Assembly: GCA_012270125.1 (NCBI GenBank)
Contig: JAAXIY010000070.1
Span: 56,872 to 105,486, forward strand
Direction of reading: 5' to 3'
Source of the DNA: Paracoccaceae bacterium
GTDB taxonomy: Bacteria; Pseudomonadota; Alphaproteobacteria; Rhodobacterales; Rhodobacteraceae
Length of the DNA stretch: 48,615 bases
Below, piece by piece: positions 33,996 to 43,361 of the stretch. Positions within the stretch are counted from its first letter, which is position 1, and each line of letters opens with the position of its first letter. Position numbers and translations under genes: made by a program. The notes below the pieces were generated by a model, which saw only the letters and a program-made list of their open reading frames with translations, searched no databases and had not been told where the DNA came from.

Positions 33996-34742
33996 ATGGC
34001 AGGTCATTCAAAATGGGCAAATATTCAACATAGAAAAGGCAGGCAAGACGCTGCACGCTCCAAGCTTTTTTCAAAATTGTCAAAAGAGATTACTGTTGCT
34101 GCTAAAATGGGTGACCCCGACCCGGAAAAAAACCCTCGTTTGAGGCTAGCCGTTAAAGAAGCGAAACAAAATTCAGTTCCTAAAGATGTAATTGAAAGAG
34201 CTATAAAAAAATCAACGGCTGGGGATGGGGATGATTACGAAGAAATAAGATATGAAGGTTATGGACCTAATGGAATAGCAGTCATAGTCGAGGCCATGAC
34301 AGACAATAAAAATCGTACAGCGTCGAATGTTCGATCTATTTTTTCCAAAAATGGAGGAAATCTGGGTGAGACTGGATCTGTTGGTTTTATGTTTGAAAGA
34401 AAGGGTGAAATAATATTTTCATTGGAGGTTGGAGACGATGATACTGTTATGATGGCAGCTATCGAGGCTGGGGCTGAGGATGTTGAGAGCTCAGTAGATG
34501 GGCATATCATTTGGTGTATTGATACAGATTTAAGTGATGTGGCAGCGGCTTTGGAAAGTGAGTTAGGCGAGAGCCAATCCACGAAATTGGTCTGGAAACC
34601 TAATACCACAACAGAGCTAGACATAGACGGTATGCAAAAACTTATGAAATTAATTGATGCACTTGAAGATGATGATGACGTTCAGCGTGTTACGACAAAT
34701 TTTGAAATCAACGATGAGGTAATGTCTCAGATATCGCAATGA
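33996..34742 (+). CDS. yebC: YebC/PmpR family regulator or translation factor
   Basis: Conserved cytoplasmic protein of 248 residues. Members act as DNA-binding regulators, and some relieve ribosome stalling at proline runs. It opens with the invariant [19 protein letters not shown] and shows [38 protein letters not shown] and [19 protein letters not shown], all family hallmarks. The start was moved from 33984 to 33996 because of the invariant N-terminus and the GAGAGG just upstream. Its stop overlaps the LysE-family gene by four bases (ATGA), suggesting coupling. Confidence 0.95.
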   Translation: MAGHSKWANIQHRKGRQDAARSKLFSKLSKEITVAAKMGDPDPEKNPRLRLAVKEAKQNSVPKDVIERAIKKSTAGDGDDYEEIRYEGYGPNGIAVIVEAMTDNKNRTASNVRSIFSKNGGNLGETGSVGFMFERKGEIIFSLEVGDDDTVMMAAIEAGAEDVESSVDGHIIWCIDTDLSDVAAALESELGESQSTKLVWKPNTTTELDIDGMQKLMKLIDALEDDDDVQRVTTNFEINDEVMSQISQ

Positions 34743-35335
34743 ATACTTTTCTAGCGGGGTTTGGTTTAGGACTTTCTTTAATTGTAGCGATTGGCGCCCA
34801 AAACGCATTTATCTTAAGGGCAGGTTTGCTTAGGCAGCATGTGTTTATTTTGTGCTCCGTATGTGCTTTTTCAGATGCTTTGCTCATTATTGCTGGCGTT
34901 TCTGGTTTGGGCGTTCTTGTTAGCAAAGCCCCATTCTTTTTGATTTTTATGAAATATGCAGGCTCAGCGTTTTTATTCGTGTATGGGCTTCGATCCCTTT
35001 TAAAGTCTCTCAAAGGGGGACGCGTCCTTTTGGCTGAAGGAGAAGTGACTTCCTTGAAAGATGCAGTTCTCGTGTGTCTATTACTAACATGGTTGAACCC
35101 ACATGTTTATCTGGATACTGTTATTCTCTTAGGAATTGCTTCAACACAATATTCTGAAAATATGTATTTTGCTGCCGGTGCAATTGTTTCTAGTTTCATG
35201 TTTTTTTATTCACTTGGTTTTGGTGCTCAATTTCTATCAGACTTTTTTAAGCATCCATTTTCGTGGCGGATATTGGACGCAATTATTGGATTAATCATGT
35301 GGAGCATTGCTTTTTCTCTTGTTTATGACAGTTAA
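34739..35335 (+). CDS. LysE/ArgO family amino-acid exporter
   Basis: Inner-membrane exporter of basic amino acids by family similarity. The 198-residue protein has six hydrophobic segments and the family signature [19 protein letters not shown] in the first loop, [14 protein letters not shown] next and a mid-protein [16 protein letters not shown], the N-P-x-x-Y-x-D motif of LysE/ArgO. This favours LysE or ArgO over the RhtB branch. The start overlaps the yebC stop by 4 bases. An EamA permease follows 5 bases after the stop, so several exporters lie together. Confidence 0.9.
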   Translation: MNTFLAGFGLGLSLIVAIGAQNAFILRAGLLRQHVFILCSVCAFSDALLIIAGVSGLGVLVSKAPFFLIFMKYAGSAFLFVYGLRSLLKSLKGGRVLLAEGEVTSLKDAVLVCLLLTWLNPHVYLDTVILLGIASTQYSENMYFAAGAIVSSFMFFYSLGFGAQFLSDFFKHPFSWRILDAIIGLIMWSIAFSLVYDS

Positions 35336-35340
35336 GCTTA

Positions 35341-36255
35341 ATGAACAAAATACTTGTACAACATAAATCACAAAATCTTACCGGCGTTTTCTGGATGGTT
35401 GTAACAGGGATATGTTTCCTTGGCGTAACGGCTCTCGTTAAATTTATGGGAACACGAATACCTGCAGCTGAAGCGGCGTTTTTGCGATATGCCCTTGGTC
35501 TAGTATTGCTTTTACCGATGTTGAAAGATTTCTCACAGAATTTACCAGACCGGGGATTATTTATTTTATTTGCTGCTCGGGGAGTGGTTCATACTGTTGG
35601 GGTAGTACTGTGGTTTTTTGCTATGTCACGAATACCTTTAGCTGATGTGACCGCTATGAATTATATGTCGCCCATTTATGTTACTCTCGGTGCTGCGATA
35701 TTCTTGGGCGAAGCTTTAGCTTTGCGCCGGATTCTAGCTATTTTAGTCGCAATCTTAGGCGCATTTCTTATACTAAGACCCGGCTTCAGAGACATAAGCA
35801 TAGGTCACATTGCGATGATATTTACAGCATTATTTTTTGCTTCTTCGTATTTAATTGCCAAACATACCAGTGGAAGAACGACTGCTTCTGTTGTTGTAGT
35901 TATGCTTTCAATTTATGTAACTATTGGACTAGCTCCAATGGCATTGTTAAATTGGGTAACTCCAACTTTAGCAGAGTTATTGATACTTTTCGCCGTAGCA
36001 TGTTTTGCCACGGCAGGTCATTACACAATGACACTAGCATTCGCGGCAGCGCCAGTTTCAGTTACCCAGCCAGCTACTTTCCTTCAATTAGTTTGGGCGG
36101 TTCTTGTAGGTTCCGTTATTTTTGGTGAGGATATAGATCTTTTTGTTATAATGGGAGGAGGATTAATTTTGTGCTCTATCACATTTATGTCTTGGCGAGA
36201 GGCTGTTATTAAAAGGAAAGAAATGACACCTACGGTGCCACAGACTAAAGTTTAA
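35341..36255 (+). CDS. EamA/DMT-family permease
   Basis: Second drug/metabolite transporter in the window, 304 residues with ten predicted helices in two EamA repeats. The first repeat carries AAEAAFLRYALGLVLLLPM and MSRIPLADVTAMNYMSPIYV; the second carries VSVTQPATFLQLVWAVLVG and FGEDIDLFVIMGGGLIL. This pattern is that of the S-adenosylmethionine / RhaT-like subset of EamA proteins common in Rhodobacterales, but the substrate is not known. Its stop overlaps the start of the next gene by one base. Confidence 0.87.
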   Translation: MNKILVQHKSQNLTGVFWMVVTGICFLGVTALVKFMGTRIPAAEAAFLRYALGLVLLLPMLKDFSQNLPDRGLFILFAARGVVHTVGVVLWFFAMSRIPLADVTAMNYMSPIYVTLGAAIFLGEALALRRILAILVAILGAFLILRPGFRDISIGHIAMIFTALFFASSYLIAKHTSGRTTASVVVVMLSIYVTIGLAPMALLNWVTPTLAELLILFAVACFATAGHYTMTLAFAAAPVSVTQPATFLQLVWAVLVGSVIFGEDIDLFVIMGGGLILCSITFMSWREAVIKRKEMTPTVPQTKV

Positions 36256-36884
36256 TGAAAACAAAACTAGAAATTAATTTTGATCATTTTGCGATCGCTA
36301 CGGTAGATTTAGACGATACTGTCAAAAATCTAGAGAAGAAATTAAAGTATCCGTTTTCAAACGGTGGTGAACACAAGATATTTGGTACGCACAATCGCTT
36401 ATTTAGGTTAGATGACGTTTATTTAGAAGTCATTGCTATCAACCCGCTTGCGACACCACTACAGCAACCAAGATGGTTTAACCTTGATAATTTTAGTGGT
36501 GAGCCTCGGATTGTAACCTGGATTGCTAACACGACAAATATTTTAAGTCTTTTGCCAAACATTTGGGATAAACCTGGTGAAATTCAAAGACTCTCTAGAG
36601 ATAATCTTGAATGGGATTTCACCGTTCCAGATAAGGGAAAAATGCCCTTAGAAGGAGCTGCGCCAGCCCTTATTAATTGGGGATCTACAAGACACCCCAC
36701 TTTAAGCTTGTCTGACAATGGTTGTCGATTAGACCGTTTTGTTATCAATACACCGTTTGCTGAAGATTTAAGTTCTATTATTAAAAAAATATTATTTGAT
36801 GAAAGAATACGGGTTAAATTTTCTCAGCAAATATCATTTGAAGCTCATATAGAAACACCTTCGGGAAAGGTGATTTTAAAATGA
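36255..36884 (+). CDS. Glyoxalase-like (VOC superfamily) domain protein
   Basis: Soluble 209-residue protein of the Glyoxalase_3 type. The first beta-alpha-beta unit starts FDHFAIATVDLDDTVKNLEKK with the metal-ligand histidine, and GTHNRLFRLDDVYLEVIAIN ends with the usual glutamate. PRWFNLDNFSGEPRIVTWIA follows. Such proteins are of unknown function, often assigned to dioxygenase or lyase chemistry by fold alone. The start overlaps the EamA stop (TAATG) and the end overlaps the next GNAT gene by four bases, so it sits in a tightly coupled operon. Confidence 0.8.
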   Translation: MKTKLEINFDHFAIATVDLDDTVKNLEKKLKYPFSNGGEHKIFGTHNRLFRLDDVYLEVIAINPLATPLQQPRWFNLDNFSGEPRIVTWIANTTNILSLLPNIWDKPGEIQRLSRDNLEWDFTVPDKGKMPLEGAAPALINWGSTRHPTLSLSDNGCRLDRFVINTPFAEDLSSIIKKILFDERIRVKFSQQISFEAHIETPSGKVILK

Positions 36885-37369
36885 ACGTAAGGCCAGCAAA
36901 ATTATCAGATGTTGAGCAAATCATGGAGATTTGGAACCCGTATATAAAAAATTCTCTCGTTACTTTTAATTCATCTGAGAAAACCAAAGAAGATATTTGT
37001 GATTTAATCGAAGTTCGGCGAAAAAAAGGGCATGAATTTTGGATTGCATCTAAAAATGATAAAGTCATCGGGTTTGCCAGTTATGATCAGTTAAGAGCAG
37101 GAGTAGGGTATCGATATTCTATGGAGCACACCATTATTGTCTCTGCAGAAGCAAAAGGACTTGGGGTTGGCAAAAAATTAATGGATATATTGTGTGCTCA
37201 CGCAAAAAGCCGAGATATAAATTCAATGTGGGCAGGTGTGAGTGCACTCAATGTTGAGGCAATCAAATTTCATGAGGCTATCGATTTTAAAATTGTCGCT
37301 CGATTACCGGAAGTAGGGTATAAGTTTGATAGTTTTATCGATTTAGTTTTGATGAAAAAAAATTTGTAA
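36881..37369 (+). CDS. GNAT N-acetyltransferase, phosphinothricin-acetyltransferase-like
   Basis: Acetyl-CoA-dependent acetyltransferase of 162 residues. It begins MNVRPAKLSDVEQIMEIWN and has the acetyl-CoA pyrophosphate motif VSAEAKGLGVGKKLMDIL (the Q/R-x-x-G-x-G/A pattern) near residue 87, then SALNVEAIKFHEAIDFKIVA and LPEVGYKFDSFIDLVLM, as in Pat/MddA-type enzymes. MddA acetylates methionine sulfoximine and phosphinothricin-like amino acids; the true substrate here is unknown. The start overlaps the VOC gene stop (ATGA). Confidence 0.85.
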   Translation: MNVRPAKLSDVEQIMEIWNPYIKNSLVTFNSSEKTKEDICDLIEVRRKKGHEFWIASKNDKVIGFASYDQLRAGVGYRYSMEHTIIVSAEAKGLGVGKKLMDILCAHAKSRDINSMWAGVSALNVEAIKFHEAIDFKIVARLPEVGYKFDSFIDLVLMKKNL

Positions 37370-37396
37370 TCAGTTTTTTAGTTCTAGGACATACCA

Positions 37397-38077
37397 ATGT
37401 CGATTTGGGCCCGAATAATTAAAGCGATTGAAGCTCTTGCGAAAGGAGAGAGTTTATCAAGTGTCTTTGATAAACTCAAAGCTCCACCAGAGCGTTCAAT
37501 AGCATTTACGATCGCTGTGATTGCTCTGGGTGCCAAGATGGCCAAAGCTGACGGCTTTGTGACACCTGGAGAGGTTAAGGCATTCAGACAAGTATTTCGA
37601 ATTCCTAGTGGTGAAGAAAGCAATGCTGCTCGTGTTTTTAACTTAGCCAGGCAAGATGTTACTGGTTATGAGCTTTATGCAAAGAGAATTTCCTCTATGT
37701 TTGGCGAGGGGCATCAAACACTAGTCGATCTGTTGGAAGGGTTATTTCATATTGCTACAGCGGACAACAATTACCATCCCAATGAAGATAAATTTCTATC
37801 AAATGTTAGTTCTATTTTTGGTTTAAAAGATGCTCAATTCAAAGCCATTCGCGCGCGATGTGTTCCCAACATGGAGCCTGATCCGTATACTATTCTTGGT
37901 GTAAACATAAACGATAATTTTGAAATGATAAGAGGTGCCTGGCGTGATTTGGTACGCACCTATCATCCTGACCGTATGATTGCCCGAGGTTTGCCAGAAG
38001 AGGCAATAAATCTGGCAGAAAAAAGAATTATTCAGATCAATGAGGCTTTTGAAAGTATCAAAAAAGACTTTATTTGA
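37397..38077 (+). CDS. TerB-DnaJ domain co-chaperone (DjlA-like)
   Basis: A 226-residue protein with an N-terminal TerB-like helical domain (about residues 35-140, including KMAKADGFVTPGEVKAFRQV and a second acidic ATADNNYHPNED motif) and a C-terminal J domain (about residues 160-225) with the essential HPD tripeptide in RTYHPDRMIARGL near residue 190. DjlA of enterobacteria has an N-terminal membrane anchor; none is clear here, so it is probably soluble. It should stimulate the ATPase of a DnaK. It converges with the ppx/gppA gene, 16 bases apart. Confidence 0.88.
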   Translation: MSIWARIIKAIEALAKGESLSSVFDKLKAPPERSIAFTIAVIALGAKMAKADGFVTPGEVKAFRQVFRIPSGEESNAARVFNLARQDVTGYELYAKRISSMFGEGHQTLVDLLEGLFHIATADNNYHPNEDKFLSNVSSIFGLKDAQFKAIRARCVPNMEPDPYTILGVNINDNFEMIRGAWRDLVRTYHPDRMIARGLPEEAINLAEKRIIQINEAFESIKKDFI

Positions 38078-38093
38078 TAATTTATCAGAATTT

Positions 38094-39641
38094 TCATTTT
38101 ATGATTTTGATCGTATAGTCCTTAGCCTTCAGAGAGTTAGCTAGGGATCGATAGCGAGCCTCAGCAACTTCCCCAAATAAGCTTTTACCATAAGGATTGA
38201 GGGTTAAGGTTAAATTTTTAGCTCTTGGCTTCCAATGTAAATAAGCTGGCTGTTGGCTGTCATTTACCCACAACATTGCGCCAAGGCGCATTGCTTTTCC
38301 TAAGATTTCAGCCTTTTGAACTAAATCTGGTTCGAGAAGGTAAATTAATTTTTCAAATTGTGATCCTGCTGGCTTATTTCGGTAACGGTACATAAGTGAT
38401 ATACCAAGGAATATTCGTTCTGAGTGCTTCAAGCCTCCTAAATTTGACCTTGTAGCATTATCAAAGCAAACCTCAGCCCTGTAATCAGGATGTGCCCTCC
38501 AACTTACATCATGCAGTAAGCATGCTGCATGTATTAAACGCTTTAAGTCTGAGTTAGGGCTTGAAAATAAAGGAAGTACAAATTTGTAAAGGCGATTTCC
38601 AGAACCTGGTATGCGAGCATCTTTTGCTTCCGAGAAATAACATGCTTCTATGAGGGGATCTCTATCTCGCAACTCTTGCGGCATGTTTTCATATAATAGC
38701 CCTTCGCGAATTCCATAGCTAGAAATAGCTATGTCTTTAGGTTTAAAAGCACTTACTAAACGAGTGAGAATTTCCGAGGCAATTGGTACAAGTTTTATTC
38801 TTGCTGCCGTGATGCCACATTTGACACGAATTTCGTCAAGTTTGTTACTCTCAATGAATTTTGCTGTTTTTCTAACTGAATTTACTGAAATTCGATATTC
38901 ATGCATCACGTGGAGGGGATACCCTCTGCGTAGCATGTCTATTTTTGCAAAAGCTCTCCAAGCACCACCAACCAGAAAAAGACGGTTATGTTGTGGTCCT
39001 ATTTTAGCTGCGAGCTCAGAAATTGTCGACTTTATGTGCTGCTTTCTATTTTTTTTCCCGCCTTTCATATCTTTTAAAATGAGCGGTCCCATTTCAGAAG
39101 AGGTGCATTTGCCTACAGTTCCTCTGTTAATTTCTGCTAATTCCATGGATGATCCACCCAGATCACAAATTAACCCGTAAGCTCCAGGCCACCCTAGCAT
39201 TACTCCTTGCGCTGATAAGCGAGCCTCTTCAAGGCCATTGATAATTTTAACTTCTTTTTTAGTCTTTTTTGTAATCTCCTTACAGAAAGCTTGTCCGTCG
39301 GATGCCATTCTTACTGCAGCCGTAGCGATCAAAGTCAATTGAGGGACTTCCATAGCCTCTGCAATACTCACGAATCTTTCAATTGCTGAAATAGCCCTCA
39401 TCTTACCTTCTTCATTGAGTTTTCCAGAACTAATCAGGCCCAGACCCAGTCCACATAAAATTTTTTCATTATAGAAATATGATGGCGATCTAGCAGCGCC
39501 ATCAAATACGACCATGCGTACCGAATTGGATCCAATATCTATGACCCCTAGTTTCTGCAAATAATGTAGGGCTCCAACATCAGGGATACCCGTTTGTTTG
39601 ATCCCAAAAAAAGGTTTAAAATCTTGTAAGATTTCTACCAT
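38094..39641 (-). CDS. Ppx/GppA family exopolyphosphatase or pppGpp phosphatase
   Basis: Hydrolyses polyphosphate ends or the pppGpp gamma-phosphate. The ASKHA-fold phosphate motifs are visible: VIDIGSNSVRMVVFD near residue 35, the EARLSAQGVMLGWPG stretch containing the catalytic Glu region, and YGLICDLGGSSMELAEI. A C-terminal HD-like region contains AACLLHDVSWRAHPDYR. At 515 residues it fits the alphaproteobacterial form. I prefer ATG 39641 to ATG 39650 because AGGA then sits 8 bases upstream, whereas it overlaps the first ATG. It is the last of three minus-strand genes, after the AI-2E permease and hdaA. Confidence 0.88.
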   Translation of the reverse strand: MVEILQDFKPFFGIKQTGIPDVGALHYLQKLGVIDIGSNSVRMVVFDGAARSPSYFYNEKILCGLGLGLISSGKLNEEGKMRAISAIERFVSIAEAMEVPQLTLIATAAVRMASDGQAFCKEITKKTKKEVKIINGLEEARLSAQGVMLGWPGAYGLICDLGGSSMELAEINRGTVGKCTSSEMGPLILKDMKGGKKNRKQHIKSTISELAAKIGPQHNRLFLVGGAWRAFAKIDMLRRGYPLHVMHEYRISVNSVRKTAKFIESNKLDEIRVKCGITAARIKLVPIASEILTRLVSAFKPKDIAISSYGIREGLLYENMPQELRDRDPLIEACYFSEAKDARIPGSGNRLYKFVLPLFSSPNSDLKRLIHAACLLHDVSWRAHPDYRAEVCFDNATRSNLGGLKHSERIFLGISLMYRYRNKPAGSQFEKLIYLLEPDLVQKAEILGKAMRLGAMLWVNDSQQPAYLHWKPRAKNLTLTLNPYGKSLFGEVAEARYRSLANSLKAKDYTIKIIK

Positions 39642-39714
39642 ATGGTGCATCCTGAAAATTTAAAATTCCCAACCATTACTAAAAGGTGATTTTGAGGAAA
39701 TGAAAAGAATTTAT

Positions 39715-40383
39715 TTACAAATTTTTTAATATTTTACTTACAAGTGATCTGGTTATGGGTCGCTTTTCTTCTATTGAGATCTGATCAATTTTCTCAACGA
39801 TAATATTAATAGACGAAAAAGACCTATCAATTCGCCTGTTCAGATATTCAAAAACATCGGGGCTTGGATACATTTGCCTATCTGCGAAAAGTTTTGCCAT
39901 AAGCAACGGAAATAGCTTTTCGTCTATTTCATTAATTTGTGCGTTTCTAGCACCTTGTATTCTCGAGTTTAAATCTGAAAGAGAAATATTCCAGAATTGT
40001 GGAGACCCTGTTCCAATAAGCAGAAACGGAAGTTTTCTTTCTTGCAAAAGATTATGCACATGGAAAAGTGCTTCTTCCAGTTCACTTACTGCCTTCATTT
40101 CTGATACATTATCTATCGCTAAGGGAGTTGTTGCTATCCTATCAACATCACTAATTTTAAGAGTTTTTGCATCGAGGAAAAAAGCATTAGTTTGTTTCGC
40201 CCAAATGCGACCTAAATGAGTTTTCCCTGATGCTGCAGGACCAGAAAGTGTATGCTTTAAATTTGGCCAATTTTCCCAATCTTCTAGTAGACTTACGGCC
40301 ATTGAATTGCAGTCTGATAATAAAAAATCATCAATACCACTAGAAGATTGAACTGGTAGGCTCAGACCAATTTGCTCCGCCAT
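39715..40383 (-). CDS. hdaA: DnaA-related replication regulator HdaA
   Basis: AAA+ protein homologous to domain III of DnaA, which with the sliding clamp stimulates ATP hydrolysis on DnaA to prevent re-initiation. The N-terminus EQIGLSLPV holds the clamp-binding Q-x-x-L-x-L-P motif. Walker A is GPAASGKTH at residues 48-55. Walker B is degenerate, LAIDNVSE, with Asn where many members have a second acidic residue. The product is 222 residues, typical for the alphaproteobacterial protein, and lacks DnaA's DNA-binding domain. It lies 15 bases after the AI-2E permease gene, a gene order I recall from other Rhodobacterales. Confidence 0.88.
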   Translation of the reverse strand: MAEQIGLSLPVQSSSGIDDFLLSDCNSMAVSLLEDWENWPNLKHTLSGPAASGKTHLGRIWAKQTNAFFLDAKTLKISDVDRIATTPLAIDNVSEMKAVSELEEALFHVHNLLQERKLPFLLIGTGSPQFWNISLSDLNSRIQGARNAQINEIDEKLFPLLMAKLFADRQMYPSPDVFEYLNRRIDRSFSSINIIVEKIDQISIEEKRPITRSLVSKILKNL

Positions 40384-40398
40384 AAAGTTAATACCCTA

Positions 40399-41454
40399 TT
40401 ATTTACTTTTGCCAATATAAACTTGGCTCTTTAAGTATTGATTAATAAGGAACTTTAGCAACACACCGATAGATGCTGCTATTGGAACTGCAACCAGCAT
40501 ACCGATTAAACCAAATAGAGAACCAAATATGGACAGAGCTAAAAGAAGTGCGACAGGATGGAGACCAACTGAACCTCCTACAAGTCTGGGAGTTAAAAAA
40601 TTTCCTTCAACAATTTGACCAACTGCAAAAACTCCAATTACGAATAAGATGGTATTCCATTCACCCCAGAATTGAACCAAAGAAAGCCCGATTGCGAGAA
40701 CTCCGCCTAGAATAGCTCCCAAATATGGTATGAAGGTTAGTAAACCTGCAAAAACACCAATAATTAAACCAAAATCTAGACCCAAAAACATTAGCGAGAT
40801 AGCATAATAGGCGCCAAGAATACAGCAAACAGAGCCCATTCCTCGAATAAAACCAGAGATAACTTCATGCACTTCACGAAATAAATTTCTAATTGTATCT
40901 GCGTGATCTAGTGGAAGCAGCGCGTTGATTTTACCTGTCAGTCTATCCCAGTCTATCAATAAATAAATTGTAACAATAGGGGTTATTAAAACTAAGCCAG
41001 CGATGCTTACAAGCGATGAAAAGGATTTAACTATACTCGACATTAGTACAATAATTGTGGAATTTAAAAACTCACCTAAAGGTAAATTGGTTTCATCTAA
41101 ATTGAATGACTGGCTGAATTTTGAGGGCAATGTTCCATTGATTACTGCAGTGAGTTTTTCTGAGATTGCGGGGGCAGCGGTTACCAGTTTTGTAAGTTGA
41201 TCAACCAAATTTATAAAAATGAATACTGCTATCGGAGCAAATAGAAGAACAAAAATAGCCGATATTAAAATTACCGCCCATATTCTACTAAATCCAATAT
41301 GTTGCAATCGATCTGCTAATGGGTCAAGTAGGTAGGCCAGAGCTGCTCCAGCTATAAATGGTAACAAAATATTCCCTAGGTAAGTGAGCAGAATAACTGC
41401 AGATAACAATAAAACTCCCCAAAAAATCATTTGTTGGCGAACTGAAAAGCTCAT
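40399..41454 (-). CDS. AI-2E transporter family membrane protein
   Basis: Inner-membrane protein of 351 residues from the PerM/AI-2 exporter family. Two hydrophobic segments at the N-terminus (about residues 10-70) precede an amphipathic central region, and the conserved second half includes GFIRGMGSVCCILGAYYAIS, GLLTFIPYLGAILGGVLAIG and LVGGSVGLHPVALLLALSIFG. Members are proposed to export AI-2 or to act as Na+/H+ or general permeases, so the function here is open. GGAGGGATT lies just before the ATG. hdaA follows directly. Confidence 0.88.
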   Translation of the reverse strand: MSFSVRQQMIFWGVLLLSAVILLTYLGNILLPFIAGAALAYLLDPLADRLQHIGFSRIWAVILISAIFVLLFAPIAVFIFINLVDQLTKLVTAAPAISEKLTAVINGTLPSKFSQSFNLDETNLPLGEFLNSTIIVLMSSIVKSFSSLVSIAGLVLITPIVTIYLLIDWDRLTGKINALLPLDHADTIRNLFREVHEVISGFIRGMGSVCCILGAYYAISLMFLGLDFGLIIGVFAGLLTFIPYLGAILGGVLAIGLSLVQFWGEWNTILFVIGVFAVGQIVEGNFLTPRLVGGSVGLHPVALLLALSIFGSLFGLIGMLVAVPIAASIGVLLKFLINQYLKSQVYIGKSK

Positions 41455-41593
41455 AATCCCTCCAAATTGGTTTTATACGGTTAATGTGAGCTACTAATGA
41501 ATGGCATGCAAGTATGAAAACGTGATCTGAGGCTTGTACAGGTTTTATGATGCCGTTACATGTTCTGTAATTAAGAAATAGTTTGGAAAATTT

Positions 41594-42931
41594 ATGCGTC
41601 TATCTCGATACTTTATTCCCGTATTGAAGGAAAACCCGGCAGAAGCCCAAATTGTTAGTCATAGGTTGATGCTGCGGGCTGGATTAATAAAGCAGGCTAC
41701 AGCTGGAATATATTCATGGCTACCTTTGGGTTTTAAAGTTCTTCGACGTTTAGAGAATATAATTCACGAAGAGCAACAACGTGCTGGGCATCAAGCCATC
41801 CAAATGCCAATACTTCAATCAGCTGAATTATGGCGGGAAAGTGGCCGTTATGATGATTATGGTCAAGAGATGCTCAGAATGAAGGATCGGCATGATCGTG
41901 ACTTATTGTTCACCCCAACAGCAGAAGAATTAGTGACGGATATCTTTCGAAGCCACATAAGCAGTTACAAAGATTTGCCGCTCACCTTATATCAAATTCA
42001 ATGGAAGTTTAGAGATGAAATACGCCCCAGATTTGGGGTTATGAGAGGTCGAGAATTCTATATGAAAGATGGTTATAATTTTGATTTGACCAAAGAGGAT
42101 GCTCTTCATTCTTATAATCGTCATCTTGTCAGTTATTTAAAAACATATGAGCGAATGGGATTGAGAGCTATTCCCATGCGTGCCGATAGCGGTCCAATAG
42201 GCGGCGAGGACACGCATGAGTTTTTAGTTTTGGCTGAAACAGGAGAGTCTGAAGTATTTTATGACAGCCAAGTTACCGACTTAAAGTTTGGAAATCGTGA
42301 AATTGATTATGATGACCACTCAGCATGCCAGTCGGTACTAGATGAATTTACTTCTCTGTATGCCAGAACGGATGAAACCCATGAGCCTTCGGTATTTGAA
42401 AAAATTCCACCGGAAAGACAGCGTAAGGCACGAGGCATTGAAGTTGGGCAAATATTTTATTTTGGAACAAAATATTCGGAAGCAATGGGGGCCACTGTAA
42501 CAGATGCCAATGGAGATAATTCGCCGGTACATATGGGCAGCCATGGAATAGGTGTGAGCCGCTTAGTTGGAGCGATTATAGAGGCTAACCATGATGAGAA
42601 AGGTATTATGTGGCCCGAAGGTGTTACGCCTTTCCATTGCGGCATAGTAAATTTAAAACAAGGTGATTTAGAAGCGGATGACGCTTGCCAGGATATTTAC
42701 CAAAGACTAACAAACGCTGGCCTTGATCCTTTATATGATGATCGAAATGAAAGGGCAGGAGGAAAATTTGCCACTATGGACTTAATCGGTCTTCCTTGGA
42801 GAATAACTGTTGGGCCCCGCGGATTGAAAAACGGTGTAGTTGAGCTTACCTCCAGACGAGAAGGGGTTAGTGAAGATCTTACCCCAGAAGAGGCGGTCAA
42901 TAAGTTGATATCGATTTATCAGTCTGTGTGA
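41594..42931 (+). CDS. proS: Prolyl-tRNA synthetase, alphaproteobacterial short type
   Basis: Class II synthetase charging tRNA-Pro. Motif 1 lies in the N-terminal region ([20 protein letters not shown]), motif 2 is [20 protein letters not shown], and motif 3 is [17 protein letters not shown]; the anticodon-binding domain is the last 110 residues. At 445 residues it lacks the editing insertion of the 570-residue E. coli type, as expected in Rhodobacterales and Rickettsiales. GGAAAA lies 4 bases before the ATG. No proline-rich leader ORF is visible upstream. Confidence 0.97.
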   Translation: MRLSRYFIPVLKENPAEAQIVSHRLMLRAGLIKQATAGIYSWLPLGFKVLRRLENIIHEEQQRAGHQAIQMPILQSAELWRESGRYDDYGQEMLRMKDRHDRDLLFTPTAEELVTDIFRSHISSYKDLPLTLYQIQWKFRDEIRPRFGVMRGREFYMKDGYNFDLTKEDALHSYNRHLVSYLKTYERMGLRAIPMRADSGPIGGEDTHEFLVLAETGESEVFYDSQVTDLKFGNREIDYDDHSACQSVLDEFTSLYARTDETHEPSVFEKIPPERQRKARGIEVGQIFYFGTKYSEAMGATVTDANGDNSPVHMGSHGIGVSRLVGAIIEANHDEKGIMWPEGVTPFHCGIVNLKQGDLEADDACQDIYQRLTNAGLDPLYDDRNERAGGKFATMDLIGLPWRITVGPRGLKNGVVELTSRREGVSEDLTPEEAVNKLISIYQSV

Positions 42932-42978
42932 AAAATATCTAATTGATAAAAGAGCTGTATGATACTTTTGTTAAGGGC

Positions 42979-43356
42979 TTATATCGAGCCATCATATATT
43001 TCTAATATTTCTAGTGGAACAATTTCAGTCGCTCTTTTATGGGTGCTTTTTAGGTTAACTTTAGGAGCACAACCTTCATAATGAGCCTGTAGAAATCTAC
43101 TCGCGCATAGACACCAACTGTCACCTGCCTTTAATCCTGGGAATTCAAATTCAGGCCGTGGTGTTGATAAATCATTTCCCACATATTTCGAAAAAGCCAA
43201 AAATTCTGCCGTCATTATAGCGCATACTGTGTGGCTTCCTTGATCAGCGTCGCAGGTATTGCAGAAACCATCGCGAAAAAAACCAGTTTTTGGACTTTCT
43301 GAACAGGTTTCTAAAGCCTCCCCAAGAACATTCTCTGATTTATCTTTTGCAAACAA
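42979..43356 (-). CDS. DUF2237 family protein
   Basis: Small conserved protein of unknown function, 125 residues. It contains the family core NVLGEALETCSESPKTGFFRD, CNTCDADQGSHTVCAIMTAEF, GNDLSTPRPEFEFPG and GDSWCLCASRFLQA. The conserved cysteines and histidines suggest a metal or redox site, but I know of no assigned activity. The start is TTG at 43356: AGGAAG lies 8 bases upstream, no in-frame ATG is near, and the family starts close to this point. It follows pth by 5 bases, and its ribosome site lies within the last codons of pth. Confidence 0.85.
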   Translation of the reverse strand: MFAKDKSENVLGEALETCSESPKTGFFRDGFCNTCDADQGSHTVCAIMTAEFLAFSKYVGNDLSTPRPEFEFPGLKAGDSWCLCASRFLQAHYEGCAPKVNLKSTHKRATEIVPLEILEIYDGSI

Positions 43357-43361
43357 ATGAC

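Noticed and set aside
38075-38087. TGATAATTTATCA palindrome between the converging djlA-like and ppx genes as a terminator
   Set aside because: The centre leaves only one unpaired base, so it cannot fold as a hairpin without losing several pairs, and the stem is AT-only apart from one pair.
41455-41593. Proline leader peptide before proS
   Set aside because: Short ORFs here contain at most one proline codon and no stable hairpin follows, unlike the ileS leader.
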